Positions 45,887 to 55,639 are shown, counted from the stretch's first letter. The stretch is 64,000 bases of DNA from Desulfopila sp. IMCC35006 (GCF_005116645.1 NZ_SWCM01000011.1:1-64000); one strand, 5' to 3'. Translations and numbers: made by a program. Notes: generated by a model not told the origin, from the letters alone.

Positions 45887-47065
45887 TCACATAAAGCCAT
45901 TTTCTTTGTGTTTTTCAGCAATCGTGTTCGCAAGATCTTTCAGGGCGTTAAAGGTATCCTCCCCAGGCACACCTTTACAGAGAACAGGATCTATAACCTC
46001 TACCTTGAGATTGGGAATCATTCCGGCAAGTGTTTCTACCGTTTTGCCTCCCCAGCCGTAGGAACCGACAAGAGAAAGAAATTTTGCTTTAGGCCGCAGG
46101 GCATTTGCGAGAAAAGCAGCATATGCCGCATAAGGATGAGGGCCTGCAAGGACGGTAGGAGTACCGATGATGATTGTTCCAGCGTCAACCAGGGCCATGG
46201 CCAGTTTCCCGACATCGGTTACTGTCAGGTTAAACAATTCGACCTTTACACCTTTATTTACCAAGGCTGTAACGAGATAGTCGACCATCAGCTTTGTGCT
46301 ATTGTGCATGGACACATAGGGCAAAACCACGGTGTTGCGGGGTTCTCCCAGTGTCCAGTCTCTATAGGCATCTAATATAAACGCCGGACGGGGAAATATT
46401 TGGCCATGACCCGGAGCAATCATATCTATATCGTAGGGTTCAAGTTTTTCAAGGTTCTTTTTGATGACATTTCTAAATGGCATCATGATCTCGGCAAAAT
46501 AGCGCTTCGCAGCTTCATAAATACGCCCTTCATCGGTTACAAAAAGATCAGTTGTTGCAATATGAGATCCAAAAAAATCACAGCTGAACAAGATCTTATC
46601 TTCCTCCAGATACGTCACCATGGTTTCAGGCCAATGAACCCAGGGGGTATAGATAAACTTCAAGGTCTTATTACCAAGCGAAAGAGTCTCCCCGTCTGCA
46701 ACGGTTATGAAACATTCTTCCGGTATTTTCATAAAATCGAGAAGCATTCCCTTTGCTTTGGGAGTTACTATGAGCTTTGCCGCAGGGTATTTTTCAAGAA
46801 CCTGCTGGAGAGTCCCGGAGTGGTCCTGTTCCGCATGTTGAGAAACGATGTAATCAATCTTCGGGATGCCCTCAAGTTGTGCCATTAATTCCTTGGCCAT
46901 AGAGGGATCATCTGTATCGATCAAAACTGTCTTCTCACTTCCTTCTATGAAATAAGCATTATAGCTTGTTCCATCTGGAAGAGGGACAAGGGAATCAAAG
47001 AGACGACTGTCCCAATCAACTGAGCCCATCCAGTAAATGTTCTCTTTTATTTTTCGTGCGAGCAT
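45887..47065 (-). CDS. Flavodiiron protein
   Basis: 392 residues. A metallo-beta-lactamase-like domain carries the H-x-E-x-D-H site as QHAEQDHSG near 80, and HIATTDLF and PGHGQIFPRP later. The C-terminal flavodoxin domain shows SMHNSTKLMVDYLV and GSYGWGGKTVE. The family reduces O2 or NO using reduced rubredoxin or flavin partners. No attached rubredoxin is present, so a separate donor is needed. GGAGG precedes the ATG. Confidence 0.93.
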   Translation of the reverse strand: MLARKIKENIYWMGSVDWDSRLFDSLVPLPDGTSYNAYFIEGSEKTVLIDTDDPSMAKELMAQLEGIPKIDYIVSQHAEQDHSGTLQQVLEKYPAAKLIVTPKAKGMLLDFMKIPEECFITVADGETLSLGNKTLKFIYTPWVHWPETMVTYLEEDKILFSCDFFGSHIATTDLFVTDEGRIYEAAKRYFAEIMMPFRNVIKKNLEKLEPYDIDMIAPGHGQIFPRPAFILDAYRDWTLGEPRNTVVLPYVSMHNSTKLMVDYLVTALVNKGVKVELFNLTVTDVGKLAMALVDAGTIIIGTPTVLAGPHPYAAYAAFLANALRPKAKFLSLVGSYGWGGKTVETLAGMIPNLKVEVIDPVLCKGVPGEDTFNALKDLANTIAEKHKENGFM

Positions 47066-47234
47066 CTTTCACCTCCATAGGTGTCATAAAATTTGATAGC
47101 GTTTATTTTTGCGTACGATGTTTCTCTTTATGCAGAACAGCAATCACTTTGATGAGGAATCATCTCCGATAGTATTATTAATACCTTCTATCAGCAGGTT
47201 CAGGTCAATGGTCCACATGGTGCGGCCCAATAAC

Positions 47235-47275
47235 GAGCCCCAGCGCACAGGTTACAGTATCCCTAGGTGGGGCTC
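47235..47275. terminator. GC-rich hairpin after DUF6448 gene
   Basis: GAGCCCCA (47235-47242) and TGGGGCTC (47268-47275) pair perfectly with a 25-nt loop. It lies about 60 bp past the DUF6448 stop on the minus strand. No long T run follows, so it may be a processing or attenuation hairpin rather than a full terminator. Confidence 0.4.
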
Positions 47276-47333
47276 CCTTTAATTAAGTCCAGAAATGAAA
47301 TCGCCAGCATGATACTCGGAGCATTTGCCATCA

Positions 47334-47936
47334 TTAGTTGTGAGCGGCGTGTTGTTTTTCTCCTTTTATCATCCCATGTACGCCTTCAGCAAAGTGAGTG
47401 AATTGCACGTAAGCCTCAACATACTCACGGCCTGCTTCTACACTCTCACCAGCGTGTTTGCTAGAGATTATCACCTGGTTAAAACGATCAGTTAGTCCGT
47501 TTTTCAAAGCATTACTCAGAACATCAGATAGCTTGTCAACTGAGCCTGTTGCTATAGCCGCGTCAGCTAAAGCAACTGCTGGATCAACAGAAATACCAGA
47601 TTTCAAGCCCGTGTATGGTGCACCTTCTCCCGCTCGATGAATGCGCACCAGAGTTTCAAAAAAATACATGTCAGCTAAAGTTTTTGCTTCACCACCTAGC
47701 TGTCTTACTGCCAGAGTATGCTTGAAGGCAGTTTTGATGGTTTCTTCCTCGTCACTCGAAACCCATTTCAAAAGTGGGGTAACGTCTCCAGTCACAAGAG
47801 CTTGTCTCGCCTCGGCAACAACAGGACCTTCCATCGTGTCACAATGAGCGAGCGCATCGCTCGCACTTATCATAAAGAAAAATGCAATAACGACAGCTAG
47901 TAGATTTCTAATTGATAATTCTCGTGCTTTTTTCAT
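47334..47936 (-). CDS. Exported DUF6448 protein
   Basis: 200 residues from the ATG at 47936 (GGAGG site). A signal peptide is plain (basic MKKARELS, hydrophobic LLAVVIAFFFMI, cleavage near DALA). The mature part CDTMEGPVVAEARQALVTGD ... ADMYFFETLVRIHRAGEGA is the DUF6448 signature. Function unknown. It shares the leftward direction with ferredoxin and cupin genes upstream. Confidence 0.8.
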   Translation of the reverse strand: MKKARELSIRNLLAVVIAFFFMISASDALAHCDTMEGPVVAEARQALVTGDVTPLLKWVSSDEEETIKTAFKHTLAVRQLGGEAKTLADMYFFETLVRIHRAGEGAPYTGLKSGISVDPAVALADAAIATGSVDKLSDVLSNALKNGLTDRFNQVIISSKHAGESVEAGREYVEAYVQFTHFAEGVHGMIKGEKQHAAHN

Positions 47937-47975
47937 AGCGTCCACCTCCTCCATCAATTCATTCTGTGAATTTTG

Positions 47976-48167
47976 TCATTCTTTAGAAATACACTGTGCT
48001 GGACATGAAGCTATCGCCTCATCGACACAATCTTCTCCAGCATCTGCATCATCAAGAACATAAGCTTTCACTTTATCGTCATCAAAGGCGAATACTGAGG
48101 GACAACATTCCACACAAGCTTCACAGCCAATACATTCTTCTTCATCAATTACAACTTTCTGAGACAT
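47976..48167 (-). CDS. Small 4Fe-4S ferredoxin
   Basis: 63 residues with DEEECIGCEACVECCPSVF and a distant ASCPAQC. One [4Fe-4S] cluster is expected (C-x2-C-x2-C plus the distal C), as in Desulfovibrio-type ferredoxin I/III. Very acidic. Likely electron donor for enzymes of the NO-response cluster, by position only. AAGGAG precedes the ATG. Confidence 0.88.
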   Translation of the reverse strand: MSQKVVIDEEECIGCEACVECCPSVFAFDDDKVKAYVLDDADAGEDCVDEAIASCPAQCISKE

Positions 48168-48249
48168 GATATTCTCCTTATGGTATTTTTATTCTTATCC
48201 AGTCATACAGTTCAATTCAAATGGGTAGCACTATCTCCTGATGTTGTCA

Positions 48250-48570
48250 TCAAATTGGTGGAGCTATTGTCACCAGAATTCTCATTTGAGTCTTTGATCT
48301 TACTCCGTGAGGTTCTCGGATTTGCGAGATGAGAATATCTCCTTGTTTGGCTGGTATTTTTGTGTCTCCATCACCTAGGAAAAATCCTTCTCCTTCTAAT
48401 ACCTGAATTGACAGCTCACCATCCAGGTCATGTGAATGAACTGGAAAGGTAACTCCTTCATCCAGGTTAAAGTTGACGATCTTAAAGCTTGGTGAGTCTT
48501 CTACCAGGAAGAACCTTTTCATAGCTCCGGGAGTAAATTCATTGGTGTCTTTTAGTTTTAAAATTTTCAT
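48250..48570 (-). CDS. Cupin-domain protein
   Basis: 106 residues, a single cupin barrel: FNLDEGVTFPVHSHDLDGELSIQVLEGEGFFLGDGDT then GDILISQIREPHGV. Metal ligands H in PVHSH and PHGV are present. It is the first leftward gene after a consensus sigma-54 promoter about 160 bp upstream, divergent from norR. Possibly a sensor or binding protein of the NO response. Confidence 0.85.
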   Translation of the reverse strand: MKILKLKDTNEFTPGAMKRFFLVEDSPSFKIVNFNLDEGVTFPVHSHDLDGELSIQVLEGEGFFLGDGDTKIPAKQGDILISQIREPHGVRSKTQMRILVTIAPPI

Positions 48571-48730
48571 GGTATCTCCTTAAGTTAATTTTGTTTAATC
48601 AACTTCAATTTGAGTCTGTTGCTTATATTCCTCCCGACAACAGACCCTTTTACACAAACGGAAATCTATCTCTAAGATCTCCGTTCCAAGAAATATTATT
48701 GGGAGAGATATCTTCTCTTAATCTGAATGT

Positions 48731-48747
48731 TTGCAACTAGTGTGCCA
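48731..48747 (-). promoter_or_regulatory. Sigma-54 (-24/-12) promoter
   Basis: On the minus strand: TGGCAC-ACTAG-TTGCAA, an exact match to TGGCAC-N5-TTGCW. It points left at the cupin gene and the NO-response block. Transcription would begin near 48720, giving a leader of about 150 nt. Confidence 0.85.
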
Positions 48748-48806
48748 AAATAATAACTGCAATATATCAATATGTTACAGTGAGTGTTTACCTTTATACA
48801 ACACTT

Positions 48807-48831
48807 CGATGTTGCGATATATATAACATCG
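48807..48831. promoter_or_regulatory. Candidate NorR enhancer site
   Basis: CGATGTT (48807-48813) and AACATCG (48825-48831) form a perfect 7-bp inverted repeat. CAACA...TGTTG (48799-48814) overlaps it. The site is about 60-85 bp upstream of the -24 element, the usual place for a bacterial enhancer. It also covers the norR 5' region, allowing autoregulation. Confidence 0.6.
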
Positions 48832-48848
48832 TTGTAAAATTGATAACT

Positions 48849-50414
48849 ATGGACAAACTACATACCCTCTCAGCCATAGCGGTGGACCTTACAGCAGTCA
48901 TGAGCTCGGACGATCGTTATCAACGATTATTAGATGCACTACACCGAGCCATTCCTTATGACGCGGCAACCCTTTTGCGGGTCCAAGGAGACAAGCTCAC
49001 TCCAATAGCCTCAAAGGGATTAACCCCAGATGCCATGGGGCGTGCCTATGTGAGAAGTGAGCACCCGCGCCTGGACCTTATTTGCGGATCAAGTGAACCT
49101 GTACTCTTTCCTGCAGATAGCCCACTCCCAGATCCTTTTGACGGTATGTTGGTTTTGGACCGGGATGCCTTGCGACACATCCATGCCTGCCTTGGCTGTC
49201 CACTGTATGTCGACGGTAATCTGGTTGGTGTTCTAACCGCCGATTCTCTTAATGTTGGGACGTTTGACCATCTTCCCAAACAGTATTTACAAACAATCGG
49301 ATCAATGGCCGGTGCGCAGATGCAGGTGGCGGATTTGCTCAAAGCACTTGAGGAAAAAGCGGAACGCCAAGGCCAAATTGCCTCAGACTTGATGCAGGAT
49401 GTTGCTCTACAGAGAGGCTGGGAAATTCTTGGCAAGAGCTCAGTAATTGAAAAAATGCGGCAGGAGATTGAGCTGGTTGCTAAGTCAGACTATACAATCT
49501 TGGTCCTTGGCGAAACCGGTGTTGGCAAAGAATTAGTCACCAGAGCCATCCACCGCCATTCCTATCGACGAGATAAAGCAATGCTCTATCTCAATTGTGC
49601 GGCACTTCCGGAATCGCTCGCTGAAAGTGAGCTTTTTGGCCATGTGAAGGGTTCTTTTACGGGAGCAAGCAATGATAGAGCCGGCAAGTTTGAACTGGCC
49701 GATGGGGGCACTCTTTTTCTCGACGAAATTGGTGAACTCTCCCTGGAAATCCAGGCCAAGATTTTGCGGGTTATTCAAGAAGGCGAAATCCAAAGAATTG
49801 GCTCAGAAAAAATGCTTCATGCAGACGTGCGCTTACTTGCGGCCACGAACAGAAACCTGAAAGCAGAGGTTCAGGCAGGTAAGTTTAGAGCCGACCTTTA
49901 TCACCGACTCAACGTTTACCCAATTAAGGTACCAGCACTGCGTGAGAGAAAAGAAGATATCGCCATTCTTACCGGCTTTTTCGTTGAACGGGCCAGAAGA
50001 CGACTTGGACTAGGAGAGCTCCGCATAAGTGAGGGTGCATTACAACTTCTCGGTCGCTATAGTTGGCCGGGTAATGTCCGTGAACTGGAAAATATACTCT
50101 CAAGGGCCGTATTAAAGGCGTCCCAGAAACCTCATGGTGAGGAATATTTAAGAATACTCCCTGAACATTTGGCTGGTGATCTCGGATCAGCGCTTTATGT
50201 AAATCCAGTACCTGAGTATGACTCACCTGCTCAAACTATGGCGAATCTCTCCTTTCGAGACGAGGTAAAATTATTTCAAATACGACTCATTCAATCAGCA
50301 CTCGAACGAAATCAAGGGAACTGGGCTGGTGCTGCTAGAGATCTTGATATGCATCGCAGCAATCTCCATAACCTTGCAACACGTCTCGGAATACGAAAAA
50401 AGAGTATCTACTAG
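48849..50414 (+). CDS. norR: NorR-type sigma-54-dependent NO regulator
   Basis: 521 residues from the ATG at 48849; an upstream GTG would run through the enhancer palindrome. The N-terminal GAF-like domain follows NorR closely ([35 protein letters not shown]). The AAA+ domain has LGETGVGKE, the GAFTGA-type loop as [25 protein letters not shown], and [10 protein letters not shown]. The C-terminal Fis-type helix-turn-helix is [21 protein letters not shown]. In the family NO binds a mononuclear iron in the GAF domain and releases ATPase activity. Confidence 0.92.
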   Translation: MDKLHTLSAIAVDLTAVMSSDDRYQRLLDALHRAIPYDAATLLRVQGDKLTPIASKGLTPDAMGRAYVRSEHPRLDLICGSSEPVLFPADSPLPDPFDGMLVLDRDALRHIHACLGCPLYVDGNLVGVLTADSLNVGTFDHLPKQYLQTIGSMAGAQMQVADLLKALEEKAERQGQIASDLMQDVALQRGWEILGKSSVIEKMRQEIELVAKSDYTILVLGETGVGKELVTRAIHRHSYRRDKAMLYLNCAALPESLAESELFGHVKGSFTGASNDRAGKFELADGGTLFLDEIGELSLEIQAKILRVIQEGEIQRIGSEKMLHADVRLLAATNRNLKAEVQAGKFRADLYHRLNVYPIKVPALRERKEDIAILTGFFVERARRRLGLGELRISEGALQLLGRYSWPGNVRELENILSRAVLKASQKPHGEEYLRILPEHLAGDLGSALYVNPVPEYDSPAQTMANLSFRDEVKLFQIRLIQSALERNQGNWAGAARDLDMHRSNLHNLATRLGIRKKSIY

Positions 50415-50418
50415 AAAA

Positions 50419-50443
50419 GCAACGAGGAGAGTTAAATCGTTGC
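50419..50443 (+). terminator. Hairpin after norR
   Basis: GCAACGA (50419-50425) pairs with TCGTTGC (50437-50443), directly after the norR stop. No T run follows, so its terminator role is uncertain. Confidence 0.4.
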
Positions 50444-50662
50444 GCCCTTGGATTTAATTGTTAGTCTGTGGATAGGTCTTTCAACATGAATTGTTTTGAG
50501 TATAGTGAGTTTATTCAATCTCAAGCTCTATTGATCCCTAATAAAACAGGACGGTTAAAACAAAAGTACGGTTCATCCTGAAGAACCTTATTTTCTGCAT
50601 GACCTGCCTCCCTGATTTTGGCTCTGAGTTGATTGTTGAGGTTTACCCTTTTCAACTTAACC

Positions 50663-50700
50663 CACGTTGGCAAGAAAGGCAGGTCTGTTTTGCCAACGTG
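50663..50700. promoter_or_regulatory. 11-bp inverted repeat before orphan sdhB gene
   Basis: CACGTTGGCAA (50663-50673) and TTGCCAACGTG (50690-50700) pair perfectly around a 16-nt loop, 60 bp before the next ATG. Either an attenuator/terminator for norR readthrough or an operator. Nothing else is recognised in 50444-50759. Confidence 0.55.
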
Positions 50701-50759
50701 TTAACCATCATATCTAACCATATCGAGACGTTAAACTGAAATCTTGAGGTGTAGACAGC

Positions 50760-51515
50760 ATGAACAATATTAACCTGACGCTAGAGATCTGGCGACAACC
50801 GAATGGTGACGCATCGGGCAATTTTGATACGTATACTCTCGATCGCATCAGCACAGACATGTCTTTTCTCGAGATGCTTGATGTACTAAATGAAAAGCTC
50901 ACTAAGGATGGCAAAGACCCTGTCGCCTTTGACCATGACTGCCGCGAAGGTATTTGCGGAATGTGCGGTGCGATTGTGAATGGAGTCGCCCATGGACCTG
51001 AAAAGGAAGTTACTCTTTGTCAATTGCATATGCGACATTTCAAAAGTGGCGACACTTTAATCATCGAACCTTTTCGCTCGCGAGCCTTTCCGATCAAAAA
51101 AGACCTACTCATAGATCGGTCAGCTCTTGATCGTATAATACAATCCGGTGGGTATGTCTCAGTGAACACAGGTGGAGCTCCAGACGGCAACGCTACCCCC
51201 ATTCTATCCCAGCAGGCAGAACTCGCAATGGATGCTGCTGTGTGCATTGGCTGTGGAGCCTGTGTAGCTAATTGTCCTAATGATTCTGCAATGCTCTTTA
51301 CCAGTGCTAAAGTTTCTCAACTTTGTCTGCTCCCTCAAGGGCAGGTAGAGCGAAAGCAACGTGCCCTGGCAATGGTCGCGCAAATGGATGATGAAGGTTT
51401 TGGTCATTGTTCTAATGTGAAAAATTGTGAAGCCGTCTGTCCCAAGGGGATCTCGATTCGCAATATCGCCAGATTAAACAAAGAGTATTTCAAGGCTGCG
51501 TTTTCAGAAGGATAA
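50760..51515 (+). CDS. sdhB: Succinate dehydrogenase/fumarate reductase Fe-S subunit
   Basis: 251 residues. [2Fe-2S] ligands lie in [15 protein letters not shown], and [4Fe-4S]/[3Fe-4S] ligands in [12 protein letters not shown] and [14 protein letters not shown]. The sequence resembles SdhB of the class without an attached anchor. No flavoprotein (SdhA) or membrane subunit is adjacent, so it is an orphan here. It could serve the Fe-S oxidoreductase gene that follows 265 bp downstream, but this is inference. Confidence 0.85.
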   Translation: MNNINLTLEIWRQPNGDASGNFDTYTLDRISTDMSFLEMLDVLNEKLTKDGKDPVAFDHDCREGICGMCGAIVNGVAHGPEKEVTLCQLHMRHFKSGDTLIIEPFRSRAFPIKKDLLIDRSALDRIIQSGGYVSVNTGGAPDGNATPILSQQAELAMDAAVCIGCGACVANCPNDSAMLFTSAKVSQLCLLPQGQVERKQRALAMVAQMDDEGFGHCSNVKNCEAVCPKGISIRNIARLNKEYFKAAFSEG

Positions 51516-51779
51516 ATTTGAGCCTAAAAACCTCGGTTTGAGGTCGGTCGTCAACAGTGGGTATCAACTGAACCATGCCTGAACGTTAATTCAATATGCG
51601 AAGTAAGTGCGATGGTTGGATTGACCACTGCTGTGATTTTAATATCAATGCAAAATTTTATTGGAGCTCCAGCACATCTTAAAGAGAGAGCGGTAGCACA
51701 ATCTTATGAAATTGAACCTGACATTGATCGTTGAAGAAGATCGGTAGTTGTTTTACACAAAAAAATAATGGAGTAGAAA

Positions 51780-53768
51780 GTGGAATATACCCGGGAAATC
51801 TATTGGAATGTCGGTCATAGTGCAGAGACGCTGATTCCCATGTACCTCTTCACGTTTGTGGCTATTGGGCTATTGGTACGTGGCTTTATGCGAAGAGTCG
51901 AAGTGTATAAACAGAGTCTGCCGCTGAACAGGATCGATCAGCGGAATAAGCGGCTGGTCCATCTGCTGAAAAATGTCTTCCTGCAAAAAAAGGTGGCGGA
52001 AGTCCGTTGGCCCGGCCTCCTGCATGGCTTCTTTTTCTGGGGCTTTTGCCTGCTGTTTATCGGCACGACCTTGATCTTTATTCAGGCGGATTTTACTGAT
52101 CTCTTCTTTGATGTAAAGTTCCTGAAAGGCTCGTTCTACTTATTGTTCTCCATCGTTCTAGACACGGCCGGGCTGGTGTGCATTTTTATGCTGAGCGGAC
52201 TCCTGGTGCGACGATATTTTTTCCCTCCGGAAGGCTTGGAAACCAAAAATGATGATGCTCTAATGCACGGTCTGATGCTCACCATCCTCCTCACCGGTTT
52301 TCTTATCGAGGGATGTCGCATTGCAGTAACCGAACTGGGTACGCCGCTATCGTTTTGGTCGCCTGTGGGACTGCTGGTGGCAAACATCATCTCCGGCATG
52401 GGCGAGGGTGGCCTCCGCGCTTTGCACAAGGTAACCTGGTGGTTTCATCTCTCACTGACTATGGGCTTTTTTATCCTCATCCCAGGTACCAAATTCAGAC
52501 ATATTTTTACCACCAGCACCAATTATTTCTTTGATGATCTCGGACCAAAAGGCAAACTCATCAACCTGAATCTGGAAGATGAGGAAGCCGAGACCTTTGG
52601 TGCAACCAACCTGAAAGAGATGACCTGGAAGGATATCCTCGATGCCGATGCCTGTACCTTGTGCATGCGCTGTCAGGATAGGTGTCCTGCCTTTAATACC
52701 GGCAAACCACTTTCTCCCATGAAGGTTGTCAGGCAGCTGGGGGAGGTTGCTTTTCAAAATCCTGAAGCTAACCTGATTGACACTTTCACAAAAGATGCCC
52801 TCTGGGCTTGTACCACCTGTCGTGCCTGTCAGGAGATCTGCCCAGCAGCGATCGAGCATATCCGAAAAGTCATTGACTGTCGTCGGGCCATGGTTCTTAT
52901 GGAGGGTGAATTCCCAGGTGAAGAGGTGATGACCGCCATGGAAGCGACCGAAGTAAACGGTAACCCACTTGGTATTGGTTATGCCGAGCGAGGAGACTGG
53001 GCCGAACCACTGGGTGTCAAAACGTTGGCCGATGATGGTGAGATCGATATTCTCTATTTTGTCGGTTGTTACGGTTCCTTTGATAAACGTAATATTGCCG
53101 TCGCTGGCAGCTTTATCAAGCTCTGTCAGGCAGCCGGGGTGAAGGTGGGGATTCTTGGTAAGGAAGAAAAATGTTGCGGTGAGCCGATGCGTAAGATGGG
53201 CAACGAGTATTTGTACCAGAGTCTGGCTGGAGAAAATATCGAGAAGATAAAATCCTATGGGGTAAAGAAAATTGTCACGACCTGTCCGCATTGTTTCAAC
53301 ACCCTGGAAAAAGATTATCGTGATTTAGGGCTTGATGCCAATGTCAAAGTCGAAAGTTACATCGTCTTTCTGGAAAAACTGCTTGCCTCGGGAAAACTGC
53401 AGATAGATTCCCGTGAACTTTCTTGTACCTACCACGATTCCTGTTATCTTGGCCGGCACAACGATATCTACGATACGCCGAGAGGCCTCATCAAAGCTGC
53501 GGGCGGCACTATAATTGAGATGGATAAAAACCGGGCGGAGGCGTTCTGCTGCAGTGCGGGCGGCGGCCGAATTCTCGCCGAGGAAAAAATCGGCGAACGG
53601 ATGAATGTCAAAAGGGTTAAAATGGCCGTCGAAACCGATGCGCCGATCCTGGTCTCCAATTGTCCGTTCTGCTTGACCATGTTTGAAGACGGAGTGAAGA
53701 GTGCCAAAGTGGAGGAATCACTTCTAACAAAAGATATTGCCGAAATTCTGGTCGAAAGAGTTGGTTAA
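51780..53768 (+). CDS. Membrane HdrD-like Fe-S oxidoreductase (EMO-like)
   Basis: 662 residues. The N-terminal 250 form a five-helix, NarI-like haem b domain (LLHGFFFWGFCLLFIGTTL; LHKVTWWFHLSLTMGFF). Two [4Fe-4S] motifs follow, CTLCMRCQDRCPAF and CTTCRACQEICPA. Two CCG domains end the protein (EEKCCGEPMRKMG; CSAGGGR with SCYLGRHNDIYD). This layout matches ETF:methylmenaquinone oxidoreductases, which send acyl-CoA dehydrogenase electrons from ETF to quinone. No etfAB here, so the partner is inferred. GTG start with GGAG site. Confidence 0.85.
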   Translation: MEYTREIYWNVGHSAETLIPMYLFTFVAIGLLVRGFMRRVEVYKQSLPLNRIDQRNKRLVHLLKNVFLQKKVAEVRWPGLLHGFFFWGFCLLFIGTTLIFIQADFTDLFFDVKFLKGSFYLLFSIVLDTAGLVCIFMLSGLLVRRYFFPPEGLETKNDDALMHGLMLTILLTGFLIEGCRIAVTELGTPLSFWSPVGLLVANIISGMGEGGLRALHKVTWWFHLSLTMGFFILIPGTKFRHIFTTSTNYFFDDLGPKGKLINLNLEDEEAETFGATNLKEMTWKDILDADACTLCMRCQDRCPAFNTGKPLSPMKVVRQLGEVAFQNPEANLIDTFTKDALWACTTCRACQEICPAAIEHIRKVIDCRRAMVLMEGEFPGEEVMTAMEATEVNGNPLGIGYAERGDWAEPLGVKTLADDGEIDILYFVGCYGSFDKRNIAVAGSFIKLCQAAGVKVGILGKEEKCCGEPMRKMGNEYLYQSLAGENIEKIKSYGVKKIVTTCPHCFNTLEKDYRDLGLDANVKVESYIVFLEKLLASGKLQIDSRELSCTYHDSCYLGRHNDIYDTPRGLIKAAGGTIIEMDKNRAEAFCCSAGGGRILAEEKIGERMNVKRVKMAVETDAPILVSNCPFCLTMFEDGVKSAKVEESLLTKDIAEILVERVG

Positions 53769-54030
53769 TTATAGACAGACACAAACTATGGATAGACACT
53801 AAAAAATATTCCTGATAATTTTTCTGATAACGGAAACCATTAAAAACCGGTGGCTTAGGAGCAAGCAGAAGGGATTCTGCCATATTTCCTTTCATCGAAG
53901 GATGCCAAGAGCAAAACGAATCTCGGAGTTCGTTGTTTAGAGTAGCTATCCGAACTCGGATCATTCGGTGAGCGCCTTTTTCTCTCCAGCTACTTAGCCC
54001 ATATATACTAGCCCAGCAACCTCATACTCC

Positions 54031-54063
54031 CACCCTCGGACTGAGATATTTTGTTCGGGGGTG
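54031..54063 (+). terminator. Intrinsic terminator downstream of EMO-like gene
   Basis: CACCCTCG pairs with CGGGGGTG around an AT-rich loop and is followed by TTCTTTTC. It separates the rightward EMO-like gene from the leftward flavodoxin-arsenate reductase gene. The remaining part of 53769-54181 has no gene. Confidence 0.6.
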
Positions 54064-54181
54064 TTCTTTTCTGCCATTGATCCTCATTTTTAGAAGTGGT
54101 CCCAGTCCTTAAACCACGGATCAACGGTTTTAAGTTGTGTAGCATGGCTCCTGGATTGCCGCCCTCCAACTCCTGTAACCT

Positions 54182-55153
54182 CTAAGTCAAGGTGTCGATG
54201 AGCTCGAGTACCCGCTGTTCAGTTCGGTCGCGCACATCACGCATGAAGTCCAGGGATTTGCCGGCGGGATCCGGCAGGTCCCAATCGTATCGGGCGGCCC
54301 CTGGAACCAGTGGGCAGGCTTCGCCGCAGCCCATGTTAACAATGATGTCGGGTTGACCTTCAGCCAGGGCCGCTTCGATGGTTTGGGTGTTGCGGAAAGC
54401 CATGTCGATCAGTTTTTCATGCATGGCCTCGAGCATGACCGGATTGACTTGGTCGGCCGGTGCACTGCCTCCGCAATAGACTTCGAGCATGTCGCCGGCG
54501 TGCACTTGCGCAAAGGCGGCCGCCATCTGGCTGCGGCAGGCATTTTCGCGGCAGGCAAACAGAATCTTTTTGCGGCCCACAAAGGGCTGCAAAACCTTGC
54601 GGGCCGCTTCACGGACTTCTTGTTTGGCGCTGGGATGCTTTTGCATAGCTCCCGCGCTTTCAATGCCCCGGTAGGTCAGGCTGCCGTCATAGCTGGCTTC
54701 CACGGCGTCAAAAAAATATTTGGCCGTCAAATGGATGCCATCAAAGAGGCTCTTGCCCCGGCTGGCACCTACCGCAAGCATGAACCCCCGACGATATTTG
54801 CTGTTGGGGTCCTTGAGCTTAAATTTATACTTGCGGGCCCAGAAGGTCTGGCAGCGATCGATAAGGGCCTTGAGCTGGGCCGTAACATTGAAAAAAAATA
54901 CTGGCGAGGCGACCACAATCACATCTGCGCGGCGCAGCAGGGCATAGATCTCATGCTTCATATCGTCGTCGATGGGACAAAACCCTTTTTTTTCACAGAC
55001 GATATACTCTTTGCACGGCTGAATATTCTGTTTATCCACCTCCACCACGTGGGTTTGGGCACCCAGACTTTGGGCTTCTGCCATGAATTCGGATAAGAGA
55101 TAGCTTGAGTTACCCTTTTTGCGCGGACTTCCCTGTAAACCGAGTACGAACAT
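54182..55153 (-). CDS. Flavodoxin-like reductase fused to arsenate reductase
   Basis: 323 residues, two domains. Residues 1-185 are an NADPH-dependent FMN reductase or iron-sulfur-flavoprotein type (GLQGSPRKKGNSSYLLSEF; ASPVFFFNVTAQLKALIDRCQTFWARKY). Residues 195-323 are an ArsC of the low-molecular-weight phosphatase fold: FACRENACRSQMAAAF (C-x4-C-RS P-loop) and MGCGEACPLVPGAARYDWDLPDP. The fusion could hand flavin electrons to the arsenate-reducing thiols. No ArsR or ArsB neighbour is seen. Confidence 0.85.
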   Translation of the reverse strand: MFVLGLQGSPRKKGNSSYLLSEFMAEAQSLGAQTHVVEVDKQNIQPCKEYIVCEKKGFCPIDDDMKHEIYALLRRADVIVVASPVFFFNVTAQLKALIDRCQTFWARKYKFKLKDPNSKYRRGFMLAVGASRGKSLFDGIHLTAKYFFDAVEASYDGSLTYRGIESAGAMQKHPSAKQEVREAARKVLQPFVGRKKILFACRENACRSQMAAAFAQVHAGDMLEVYCGGSAPADQVNPVMLEAMHEKLIDMAFRNTQTIEAALAEGQPDIIVNMGCGEACPLVPGAARYDWDLPDPAGKSLDFMRDVRDRTEQRVLELIDTLT

Positions 55154-55546
55154 GGCGCGGCATCCTTTATTTAAGTAGCTGTAAGGAAATCTGAAGTTTC
55201 CTAAAAATTAAAACTGGGTTAGTGGGATTAGCTCTCATGTGAGAATCACTATAAAGAAGGGATTTTCAATTTCTGTGCCTGAATAACGTCGGATATCGAA
55301 TATAATATTTAATATCGGCAAAATAGGTAGCAAAAGGGAAGCGACTCCATGGCATAGTATTATGATCTAACTCATTGAGATTATACCAAAAGGAGCCACT
55401 TACTAATATTTATATTACGTGATTTACTTGCAACTTTAAAGAGGAATCTTCCAACACCTAGCAAGGGCAGAAAAGAAAAGTTTGGTTTACATGCACATTG
55501 CTCACGGAGGTGTGCTGGTAGGCAAAGGTGTGCACAAAAAAGCAAG
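55154..55546. other. Gap with possible structured leader
   Basis: No gene. GATATCG...ATATCGG near 55292-55320 is an AT-rich dyad that might be an operator for the leftward fusion gene. From 55493 a run TGCACATTGC ... GGTGTGCA can pair with either of two GTGTGC segments, just before a strong terminator, the shape of an attenuator. No known riboswitch class was matched. Confidence 0.4.
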
Positions 55547-55589
55547 AAACAGGATGATCAAAGGCGGTGGGCACCATCCTGTTTTTTTC
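55547..55589 (+). terminator. Strong intrinsic terminator before qmoC remnant
   Basis: AAACAGGATG (55547-55556) pairs with CATCCTGTTT (55575-55584), followed by a run of T. It stops rightward transcripts just before the decayed qmoC. Confidence 0.85.
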
Positions 55590-55639
55590 TTCATTGGTTG
55601 CTGAATCAACAAATGATTGCAAAAAAACAATTGTCATAG

